The notes beneath the pieces were generated by a model. It saw nothing but the letters and a program-made list of their open reading frames with translations. It made no database searches and was not told the origin of the DNA. The translations under genes and the position numbers were made by a program. A DNA stretch of 23,149 bases, from NCBI GenBank assembly GCA_963642995.1, contig CAVIIZ010000025.1, positions 1 through 23,149 of the forward strand, written 5' to 3'. This document shows positions 1 to 7,260 of the stretch, piece by piece; the stretch's first letter is position 1; each line of letters opens with the position of its first letter. The DNA comes from CAVAWX01 sp963642995 (GTDB lineage: Bacteria > Actinomycetota > Coriobacteriia > Coriobacteriales > QAMH01).

Positions 1-2
1 TC

Positions 3-62
3 GAGACGGTGCGCGGCTACGGCTACCGTTTCGTCAAGGATTTCGACAACCCGCACGGCTAG
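3..62 (+). CDS. C-terminal end of an OmpR/PhoB-family response regulator (partial)
   Basis: Only the last 19 codons are present, reading ETVRGYGYRFVKDFDNPHG and then TAG. The T-V-R-G-x-G-Y-R-F string is the signature of the final beta hairpin (wing) of the winged-helix DNA-binding domain in OmpR/PhoB response regulators. The receiver domain and most of the effector domain lie upstream of the window. The gene converges on the membrane protein gene that ends at 107; the 44 bp between them hold no clear terminator hairpin. The family call is good, but the target regulon and partner kinase cannot be told. Confidence 0.8.
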   Translation, partial: ETVRGYGYRFVKDFDNPHG

Positions 63-106
63 CGGCGCCGCAGCCTCCCGCGCCCGCACGCTTCTGCCCC
101 AGCGGG

Positions 107-2919
107 TTAGGACATGCTGCGCCCCACGAGGCTTGAGGTCGTCTCTCCTTCTTCCTTGCGGCGCGAGACGGCGCACCACAGCACGACGCCGGCCACGCCG
201 ACGGCGCTGGCCGCCAGGCCGATGCGGGAGCCGGGCGTGGTGTAGGACAGCTCGATCTCGTGCTCGCCCGGCTCGAGGTACAACCCCATGAACATCGTGT
301 TCGCGCGTCGAAGCTCTGCCGGCTGCCCGTCCACCTTCGCCGTCCACCCGTCCGAGTAGGGCAGGTTCACCAGCAGGAACTTGCGCACGTCGTGCACCTC
401 GATGCGCCCGGTGATGCGGTTCGTGGAGGCCGAGTCGCCCGCCTTGTGGAAGTCGACGTCTTGCAGGGAATCGGCGCGCAGTGCGTCGAGCTTTTCAACC
501 TGCCCCGCCTGCGGTTGGCAGACCACGCGCAAGCTGTCGAAGGCGTACGTCCTCTTCTTTGAAAAGGTGATGGTCACGGAAGTCTGAGCTGTCTCGCTAT
601 AGCCGCCGTCGATGACAAAGTCGTGCTGGTCATAGTAGTAATAGGCATCAGGGGTGAAATACGTGAACTTTTTCGATGCACCTGATGAAAACGCCGTCTT
701 GATGGAGATGCTGCTGGGCTCTCCCTCGGCCCGCAACCCGCTCATCTGCAGATACGTCTCCGCATCCGCATCCCCCTCGAAAGAGAGGGTGACCTGCGCC
801 CCGTCCTTTTCGACCACGAAGGAATTCCCCTCCTGGCGCGTCCCCTTCCCGCAGGAAACCTCAAAAGGCACGTCTCGAGCCGCCGAGACCGGCTGCACCT
901 TGGGAAGGCTCTCGTCTTCGCCCTTGCCTTCACCTGCGTCTTCGCCTCCGCCCGCGCCGGCTTCAGAACCCTCGACCAGAACGCCGTCGAGCATCCCCTG
1001 CTCGCGCTCGAGCGGACTTGCCTGCCCGTACCAGCCCCCTTCGAGCTCGCGCTNNNNNNNNNNGTATAGCCGAAGGGCAGCGCCTGCGTGTCCTCGTAGA
1101 GGCCGAGCTCTCCGGAAAAACCGTCCGCGACTTTCTGCGCAGAACGCGGCAGCGCCTTGCCATCCGTTGCCAGAAAGTAGCGCACGCCTGAAAGCTCATC
1201 CAGAGCGCTTCTGCCGTCGAGGTCGTGGAATTTCGTGAAGCCCCCTCCCGCGCTCCTCGCAGGGATGGAAAGATCTGACCAGTAGCGCGCGAGCTCGCCT
1301 TGCGCGAGACTCCAGTTGTACCCGATGGCGGAGAGTCCCTCCGTCATGTGCTCGTTGAGGCGGGAACTGCACGAGACGCGGACAAAATCGTCGCCCTCCC
1401 CTTCGGCTTCGATCGTGTCGGCGAGCTTTGCATAAGGGTTTCCCTCCACCTTCTGAGCTAGCTCTTCAAAAGTCAGAAACCTCCCACCGTAGCATACGAA
1501 GCACGTCGCGACACCCGACACGACGACGAGCAAGGCAAGACAGGCTGCGCTCCGAGACAAGAGCAGCGCTCGCCTGGCTCCCAACTTGCCCGAGCGGGAG
1601 ATCGCGAGAAGCATCGCCAAGGACAAGACGAATCCCGGAAGAAGCGAGCAGGCCTTCTCCACGTTTGACTCGGAGCAGTCGAAGCCAAAGGAGCAGAAGA
1701 GCAGGAAGGCCGCAACGGCATACGCGCAGACGAGGGCGGCGCACCACCCGCGCGCCTTCACGCGGACGGAGGCCACCAGGAAATCCCACTGCCGCGAGAC
1801 GAGCCAGGCCGCGAAAAAGGAAAATGCCCATGACCAGCGGTTCTGCACCTTCGAAAACCCGTTGAAGGCGAATCCGAAGACAGGAAGGAGAAGGAAGACG
1901 ATCAGCATGCAGGCAAGGACTTTCACCCTCTTGCCGTCCTTGCAGCCGCCGCCGAAGAGGGAGAAGAACGCGAGCAGGAAAACGGGCCCCACGCAAGGGA
2001 ACGTGTACGTGTACGTCTCCAGATTCACGACTGGGGAAAGCATGGCGGCAGGCAGCGCCGCGTAATAATCGAAGTCGTAGAACAAGTCGAAGCCGGATGA
2101 CACGCCTTGACGTGCCCCCTGGAAGAAGAAAAGGACGACAGGCAGGAGGACGCACGCCGAGACGAGGATGCCGAGCGCACCCGCGCCGACGGCACGCCCC
2201 AGGTCTGCCGCCGTGCCCGCCGCGCGCCGCACCTTGAACCTGCAGGAAAGGCGCCACGCGAGATAGACGAGCACAGCCAGGGCAATCATGTAGGCGAAGT
2301 AGAAGTTGGAGATACAGGACAGCGCGACCGCCGCGGCAAAGGACAGCGGGCCGCGGCCGGCGAGCAGGCGCTCGAGCCCCAAAAGCACAAGCGGCAGGCA
2401 GATCATCGGATTGAGAAAGAAGGGATGGCAAAACCCGGTGTAGAGGGAATACCCGCAGAAAGCGTAGCCTGCCGCCCCTATGAGCAACGCAGCACGAGAG
2501 CAGGAAAGGGTGCACTTGGCAAAGACCATGAACGCGAGGCCGGCAAGATATACACGGGCGAAGATGAGGGCGGAATGCAGGATGTGAACATGTTCGGCGG
2601 GGACGAAAACAGAAAGGAGGGCAAAGGGGTCGCCCACCACTTCGTAATGGAGCACCCCGACGACGTCGGTACCGTAGCCGATGGACAGACCGAAGGCGGG
2701 CACGCCATCGCCGCGCAAAAGCGAGGGCACGAGGTCGCGCAACCACATGCCGTAATAGGCGAGCGCCTGCAAATGCTGGTTGAAGGCATCACCAGAGCGA
2801 ACAAATGTGTGCCACCCCCCGAGCGGAAGGATCATGCAAGCCGCAACCGCGCACACGGCGAAGACGAGCGTGTAGAAGCCGACGTCGCGGCGCGTGATGT
2901 GCCTGTCCATGGAAAACAT
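107..2919 (-). CDS. YfhO-family multi-spanning membrane protein, interrupted by an assembly gap
   Basis: One gene of about 935 residues, read in two frames because ten N bases (1054-1063) separate its parts. The part upstream of the gap has about a dozen hydrophobic segments from residue 13 on, and an early loop with the GDAFNQH string (Asp44) that YfhO proteins carry after their first membrane helix. The part after the gap continues with ASPLEREQGMLDGVLVEG, a beta-rich extracytoplasmic region, the YfhO-typical PYSDGWTAKVDGQPAE stretch, one last membrane helix and a basic tail. YfhO proteins resemble GT-C glycosyltransferases and, in characterised Gram-positive cases, take part in glycosylating cell-envelope polymers; the substrate here is unknown. 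The start is set at ATG 2919 because a TACAAT box lies 7 nt before it; ATG at 2910 or 2964 is possible. The frame break is best explained by wrong gap length, not by mutation. Confidence 0.85.
1054..1063. other. Assembly gap (10 N)
   Basis: Ten consecutive N inside the YfhO gene. The reading frame before and after the gap differs, while both sides read as good YfhO protein, so the true number of missing bases is not 10, or flanking bases are wrong. Confidence 0.99.
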
Positions 2920-2926
2920 GCGGGCT

Positions 2927-2932
2927 ATTGTA
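2927..2932 (-). promoter_or_regulatory. Candidate -10 box (TACAAT) for a leaderless YfhO mRNA
   Basis: On the minus strand TACAAT ends 7 nt before the ATG at 2919, so transcription would start at or next to the start codon. No Shine-Dalgarno sequence precedes this ATG and no convincing -35 hexamer is seen. Leaderless transcripts are common in actinobacteria. Inference from spacing only. Confidence 0.4.
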
Positions 2933-2968
2933 GATGAGCGCTTCGTTGATGTACACAAACGCATGTGC

Positions 2969-3367
2969 CTACCCCAACGGGTTGCCCGGGTGGCGGGCGG
3001 CCTTCAGCCGACCCCATGCCACGCGCTTGGCCTGCTCGTCGTGCAGGCACTCCGCGAAACCGGGCACGGCGACGAGGGTATAGCCGTCCACGCACATGGG
3101 AGCGTCGGGGGCAAGGGGAGCCGATGCCTTGCCGAAAGACAACGCGAGCAACGCGGCCGACGTGCCGTCTATGGCGACGACGCTCCAGGGGTCGACGCGC
3201 TCGATGATTGCGGCGGCCCTCTCCGCGTCCATGCCGCCCACCTCGCACATGGCGAAACCCGCTGGATGCCCGAGCGCCTCGCATGCAGACGAGAGCGCGG
3301 CACGCACCTCGCGGGCAGGGCGCGCCTCGCACAAGACGAGCAGGGTGGGGTCTGCGCTTTCAGGCAT
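2969..3367 (-). CDS. Hypothetical protein, 132 residues
   Basis: I do not recognise the family. The protein is soluble, alanine-rich and looks like a compact alpha/beta fold: a starting strand (TLLVLCEA), a helix with CEALGH, a strand and turn (FAMCEVGGMD), a helix, the strand WSVVAIDG, a GKASAPL loop, the strand TLVAVPGF, then a helix with a WGRLKAA string near the C-terminus. There is no signal peptide or membrane segment. The ATG at 3367 has no clear Shine-Dalgarno sequence. It ends 49 bp before the YfhO start on the same strand and begins 69 bp after the small coiled-coil gene, so the three may be read together. It is kept as a gene because it has the expected length and hydrophobic pattern of a real protein and is the best frame in this interval. 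Confidence 0.6.
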   Translation of the reverse strand: MPESADPTLLVLCEARPAREVRAALSSACEALGHPAGFAMCEVGGMDAERAAAIIERVDPWSVVAIDGTSAALLALSFGKASAPLAPDAPMCVDGYTLVAVPGFAECLHDEQAKRVAWGRLKAARHPGNPLG

Positions 3368-3436
3368 GGTCAGGAAACTCGGCGTCGATTCCGTGTCGCG
3401 TCCGCGCGGCGCGGCGGAAAAGGACGGCGGGCCGCG

Positions 3437-3688
3437 CTAGACGGCCGCAACGGTCACGCCCCTGTCGCGGTCGTCGCGCTCGATGGCGTCGTGCGCCTCG
3501 TCGAGCATCTCGCGCACATCGTCGAGCGCGGCCTGCACCTTCTGCAACTGCGCGGCGCAGCGCTCCATCTTGCCGCCATCGGCCAGATGGTACATCTGGT
3601 GCGTCCAACGGCGCGTGAGCGCGATCGTCTCGTCGATATGCTTCACCGTGTCTTGCAGCTGCTGGGTGTTCACTCCGTTTGCGCACAT
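3437..3688 (-). CDS. Small helical (coiled-coil) protein, 83 residues, function unknown
   Basis: The start is fixed by a strong Shine-Dalgarno sequence: GGAGG lies 5 nt before the ATG at 3688. The frame is open far upstream but that part is a shadow. The product is almost wholly helical: two long amphipathic helices (about residues 8-34 and 42-72), rich in heptad-spaced leucine, valine and alanine, with a charged tail ERDDRDRG. The middle HLADGGK looks like a turn between the two helices. There is no membrane segment. It could be a small coiled-coil partner or regulator. No family is recognised and neighbours give no hint, so only the presence of a gene is claimed. Confidence 0.7.
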   Translation of the reverse strand: MCANGVNTQQLQDTVKHIDETIALTRRWTHQMYHLADGGKMERCAAQLQKVQAALDDVREMLDEAHDAIERDDRDRGVTVAAV

Positions 3689-3750
3689 ATCCGCCTCCGT
3701 GTCCCGCACGCCGCCGCCTGGTTGCGCGCGGGCGCGAATCCGTTTTCCAT

Positions 3751-3773
3751 CTTCGTGCAAGCCTAGCACGAAG
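3751..3773. repeat. Inverted repeat, 8-bp arms and 7-nt loop, in a 215-bp intergenic region
   Basis: CTTCGTGC (3751-3758) and GCACGAAG (3766-3773) are perfectly complementary. The stretch 3689-3903 between the 83-residue gene and the end of the large membrane protein gene holds no other gene I can support. No T-run follows on either strand, so this may be a regulator site or RNA hairpin more than a classic terminator. On the minus strand a TGnTAnnnT-like extended -10 (TGCTAGGCT) overlaps it, with no -35. Confidence 0.4.
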
Positions 3774-3903
3774 AGGAGGCGCGGGATGAAACACGCGCAT
3801 GACGGCTGCGTGAAAGGCATGGTGAACGAGACCGCAGAAGTTGCGAGGCGCAAGGGGCGGGGCGCGCGGCGCCCGCCGGAAAGCAACGCGGCTTGAAGCC
3901 GCC

Positions 3904-6297
3904 TCAGGAAAAGACGCTGTAGGAGCTGCCCAGCCACATGACCGCGTCGAGCAGGGTGAGGGCGAAGGCCACGGTGAAGACGCGCCGCCACACGAGGGCC
4001 TGCCCCGCGCGCACCCCCTCCGCGCGGTCGTCTTTCGCGGCCGCCCCCCGCACGCGCCCCCCGTCCGCGTCCGCGGCGGCCGCCGCAGTCTCCATGGGCA
4101 CGGCCTTTCCCTTCACCGCGCCCGCGGGCATCCCGTCCATGTTCACCGCGACCAAGATGAACAGCGCGCCGGCGCCGAGCATGAAGCCGAAATCCATGTA
4201 GTAGCGCTCGATGATGCCGCCGCCGTTCGCGTCGAAAGCGGCCAAGACGACGGCGAGGGCAAACGAGAGGATGCAAGCCGCGAGCAGACCCTTCTCGCGC
4301 AAGCGCGCGCGCACATCCTTCGAGAACAGCAGCAAGAAGGCAAACGTCGCCGCAGGGAAGAGGGCGAGCAGCCCGCCCACGGGGCGCTCGAGGGACATGG
4401 TGCCGAAATAGCCCTGCACGCCGTCCGTGCCGGCGATGTAGGGATAGCTCACGGAGTAGTTCGGCAACTGGAAGAGGTAGACGAAGGCCCCGCAGAGCGC
4501 ACGCTGCACGTCGAAGCCGCGATGCGTCAAGTCGTTGCTGGTCAGGTTGTAGGAAGCGCCGAAGTCGAAGGGGCTGCCGAAACGGGCCGCGTTGTAGCAG
4601 GCGGCAAGCGCGAAGAAGAGCGCATACGGCGCGAGCGCGCATGCGAGCAGCCGCAAGCCGCGCGCCGCATCGCGTTGCCGGCGCAGGGCGGGCACGACGA
4701 GCGCGGGCCCCAGCAGGGAAAACGCGAGCAGTTGCGGGCGGGCGAGCACGACGGCCGCCATGCAGGCAGAACCCGCGAGCGCCCATCCCGCGCCGCTGCG
4801 TCCGCCCGGCGCGTCCACCGCGCGCAACCACAAAGCCAGCCCCCACGCGACCAACGCGAGCCCGGCGGCGATGGGCACGACGTAGATGGCGGGAAAGCGC
4901 AGCGCATCGCCTGCAAAGGAGACGGCCATCACGCACACGAAGACGACGACGAGCTCCGCGCACGACAACGGGCGCTTCCACAGGCGCGCGGCCGCATGCG
5001 CGAGGAAGAGCACCCCCGCCGCGAAGGCGGCCGTGCAAAGCCCCGCCGCAAGCCAGTTCGGAAAGGCGACGCCGGAAAGCAGATAGCACGGCAGGTGGAA
5101 CAAGAGCGCGGGCAACACGCCGAAATACACGTAGTAGCGCCCTTGGAAATAGGCCGTGTCCCAGCGCGCCGACACGCCGACGGCGTCGCGCAAGGCCGTG
5201 TCGTAGGGATTGGACAGCCCCGCGAGCGCGTCAGACGGCACGTCGTCGAGGAAGAGCTGCCCGTGCGCGAGCGCCTTCGCCAGCTCGAAGTACTGGCTTT
5301 CCGCCGTGCCGTCCACACCCAGACAGGAACTGCGCAGCCAGGCATAGGCCACGATGAAGACGCACGACGCCGTGCCGAGCGCGAGATAGAGGCCCTTGCT
5401 CGCGGGAATGCGGCGCAGGGCCGAGGCGGGGCGCACGGCGAAGATGCACAAGGCGACGAGCGCGAGGGTGAGGAAGCGCTGCAGATTGAAATCGAGCGGG
5501 ATGGGCTGGTTGAACGAGACGGACGCGCGCCACGAGCGGTTGGCGTCGAAGGTGACGCGCACGCTCGACGCCATGCCCGTCGGGTGCAGGCGCACGATGC
5601 GCTCCGCATCCTCGTTGCCCGTGGAGTTCGTGCGCCCCAACGAGACGCCGCCCTGCGACTGGTAGAGCGCATGCCCCTCGTCGCGCAGCTCGACTTCCAC
5701 CTGCACGTCGCCTTCTGCCGCGTACGCAAAGCGTATGGTCTGCAGCTGCGCGCCCTCTGCCAGCTCGAAGGTGTAGCTGCGCTTGTTCTTGGAGGGCTCG
5801 TCGCGCTTTGCCTCGTCGCCGGACAAAAGCCGCTCTTCGCGCGCGGCCGCCTCGTCTGCGCTCTTCGCGGCGCCCGCGCCTTGCATATCTCGCGCGTCCC
5901 CGCCGCCTTGCGCGTCGCCTTCGCCGTCCGCAAGCCTGTCTTGCGCGTCCCCGCCGCCTTGCGCGTCGCCTTCGCCGTCCGCAAGCCGCGACCCGTCGTC
6001 ATAGACGCCCGTCTGCACGGCTTCTTCCCCGGAGACGACAAGGCCGCGTTCGGGGTTGTGCGCGTTTTCGGCATCGCGCACCGCCTGCCCCGGGTCGATG
6101 AACATGTTCGTGGAAAACGAGCCGTCCGCATCCTCGGAGAGGCCCTCGCCCTGCGCGCTTTGCACATCCACGGGCTGCACGCCCAGCGTGTTCAGGAAAT
6201 CGAAGTTGAAGAAGACGAGCTCGACCGCCGCCGAGAGGAGCGCGCAACATGCGACGGCCAGGGCAAGCCGCAGCTGCCACGGGCGGCGCGCGTCCAC
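3904..6297 (-). CDS. Large polytopic membrane protein with N-terminal extracytoplasmic domain, putative GT-C-like glycosyltransferase
   Basis: About 797 residues. One N-terminal membrane helix (about residues 9-30) is followed by some 250 extracytoplasmic residues: an acidic, low-complexity linker containing a perfect-looking 17-residue tandem repeat, then a beta-rich domain (from about SYTFELAEG to VSFNQP). After that come roughly ten membrane segments. The string WDTAYFQGRYYVYFGVLPAL at the start of a membrane segment resembles the D-x-A-Y-x-x-G-x-Y-Y-x-Y-F-G motif seen in uncharacterised Gram-positive membrane proteins with a GT-C-like layout. Start chosen as GTG 6297: it lies one base after the recR stop and has GGAG 7 nt upstream. 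An ATG at 6351 inside recR is open but lacks that support. Probable envelope glycan or lipid-linked sugar transferase; no substrate can be named. Confidence 0.7.
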   Translation of the reverse strand: MDARRPWQLRLALAVACCALLSAAVELVFFNFDFLNTLGVQPVDVQSAQGEGLSEDADGSFSTNMFIDPGQAVRDAENAHNPERGLVVSGEEAVQTGVYDDGSRLADGEGDAQGGGDAQDRLADGEGDAQGGGDARDMQGAGAAKSADEAAAREERLLSGDEAKRDEPSKNKRSYTFELAEGAQLQTIRFAYAAEGDVQVEVELRDEGHALYQSQGGVSLGRTNSTGNEDAERIVRLHPTGMASSVRVTFDANRSWRASVSFNQPIPLDFNLQRFLTLALVALCIFAVRPASALRRIPASKGLYLALGTASCVFIVAYAWLRSSCLGVDGTAESQYFELAKALAHGQLFLDDVPSDALAGLSNPYDTALRDAVGVSARWDTAYFQGRYYVYFGVLPALLFHLPCYLLSGVAFPNWLAAGLCTAAFAAGVLFLAHAAARLWKRPLSCAELVVVFVCVMAVSFAGDALRFPAIYVVPIAAGLALVAWGLALWLRAVDAPGGRSGAGWALAGSACMAAVVLARPQLLAFSLLGPALVVPALRRQRDAARGLRLLACALAPYALFFALAACYNAARFGSPFDFGASYNLTSNDLTHRGFDVQRALCGAFVYLFQLPNYSVSYPYIAGTDGVQGYFGTMSLERPVGGLLALFPAATFAFLLLFSKDVRARLREKGLLAACILSFALAVVLAAFDANGGGIIERYYMDFGFMLGAGALFILVAVNMDGMPAGAVKGKAVPMETAAAAADADGGRVRGAAAKDDRAEGVRAGQALVWRRVFTVAFALTLLDAVMWLGSSYSVFS
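5890..5987 (-). repeat. 51-bp tandem repeat (two copies) coding a 17-residue acidic repeat
   Basis: Two adjacent units with a 51-bp period, 5890-5936 and 5941-5987, differ at about one position over 47 bp. In the membrane protein they encode two copies of RLADGEGDAQGGGDAxD. The repeat lies in the extracytoplasmic linker, keeps frame, and looks like a recent slippage or unequal-crossover duplication likely to vary in copy number. Confidence 0.9.
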
Positions 6298-6298
6298 C

Positions 6299-6895
6299 CT
6301 ACAGCTCCAGGCGCGACTCGATGGCCCGCCCCAGCGTGACCTCGTCGGCAAATTCCAGCTCGCCGCCCACGGGCAGGCCGCTTGCCAGACGCGTGACCTT
6401 CACCCCGAGGGGCTTTGCGATGCGCACGAGGTAGCTCGCCGTCGTCTCGCCCTCGACATTGGGGCTTGTCGCGATCATCAGCTCGGAGACGGGCTCGCTT
6501 CCGAGGCGGGCCATGAGGTCGGCGATGTGCAGGTCGTCGGGAAGGACGCCCGCCATCGGATCGACGACGCCTCCCAGCACGTGGTAGAGGCCATGGTAGC
6601 TGCCCGTGCGCTCTATCGCGTCGATGTCGCGCGGCTCGGCCACCACGCAGATGCAAGTCTCGTCGCGTTCGGGGTCGGCGCACACCTCGCACACCTCTCC
6701 TTGGGCGAAGTTGTGGCAACGCGGGCACAGGTGGATGACGCGTTTCACCTCGGATATGGCCCGAGCCAGGCGCTGTGCCGTCTCGTCGTCGCCCATGAGC
6801 AGCCAGTTCAAGATGCGCTGCGCCGATTTGGGTCCTACGCCGGGCATGCGCTCCAGCTCTTCGAGGGCATGTTGTATGGCCGCCGCCTGCTTCAT
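6299..6895 (-). CDS. recR: Recombination mediator RecR
   Basis: 198 residues, the usual RecR length. An N-terminal helix-hairpin-helix (LERMPGVGPKSAQRI, about 14-28) binds DNA. A zinc finger follows with C57, C60, C69 and C72. The Toprim domain begins with CVVAEPRDIDAIE (Glu87), and the late glycine-rich segment SPNVEGETTASYL is the RecR Walker-like motif. RecR works with RecO (and RecF) to load RecA on gapped single-stranded DNA. It sits 37 bp after ybaB on the same strand, the standard dnaX-ybaB-recR order. Its stop codon is one base from the GTG of the next membrane protein gene. No strong Shine-Dalgarno sequence precedes the ATG. Confidence 0.97.
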   Translation of the reverse strand: MKQAAAIQHALEELERMPGVGPKSAQRILNWLLMGDDETAQRLARAISEVKRVIHLCPRCHNFAQGEVCEVCADPERDETCICVVAEPRDIDAIERTGSYHGLYHVLGGVVDPMAGVLPDDLHIADLMARLGSEPVSELMIATSPNVEGETTASYLVRIAKPLGVKVTRLASGLPVGGELEFADEVTLGRAIESRLEL

Positions 6896-6932
6896 CGTGA
6901 AAACCGCGCCTGCCCCATGCCGCCCGCCGTAC

Positions 6933-7247
6933 CTAGAAAAGGCCGGGGATGTTCAGGCCGCCTGTGACGGCGCCCATCTTCTCCGCCGTCATCGCCTGCG
7001 CGTTTTCCAACGCCTGGTTCACGGCGGCCAGCACGAGGTCTTGCAGCATCTCGACGTCGTCCGGGTCGACCGCTTCCTTGTCGATGGAGATGTCACGCAG
7101 CTGCATGTCGCCGCCGGCATGCACGACGACCATGCCGCCGCCCGCGGTGCCCTCTACCACCTCGGCCGCCGCCGCGGCCTGCGCCTCCTCCATCTGCTTT
7201 TGCATCTTCTTGGCCTGTTTGAGCATGGCCTGCGGATTCATCCCCAT
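6933..7247 (-). CDS. ybaB: YbaB/EbfC family nucleoid-associated protein
   Basis: 104 residues. The N-terminus (NPQAMLKQAKKMQKQMEEAQ) is the family's long helix, followed by the beta-sheet region with GGGMVVVHAGGDMQLRDISID and a helix with DLVLAAVNQALENAQ; the end GLNIPGLF is typical. Family members form tweezer-like dimers that bind DNA with little sequence preference. ATG 7247 is chosen because AAAGGA lies 7 nt upstream; ATG 7241 is a weaker choice. The gene starts 13 bp after the dnaX stop, and its place between dnaX and recR is conserved across bacteria. Confidence 0.95.
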   Translation of the reverse strand: MGMNPQAMLKQAKKMQKQMEEAQAAAAAEVVEGTAGGGMVVVHAGGDMQLRDISIDKEAVDPDDVEMLQDLVLAAVNQALENAQAMTAEKMGAVTGGLNIPGLF

Positions 7248-7260
7248 GTGCGTGTCCTTT

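Noticed and set aside
3841..6339. An 832-residue plus-strand open frame opposite the large membrane protein gene
   Set aside because: Its translation is Arg/His/Glu-rich low complexity with no domain, while the minus strand reads as a coherent membrane protein. High GC leaves antisense frames open.
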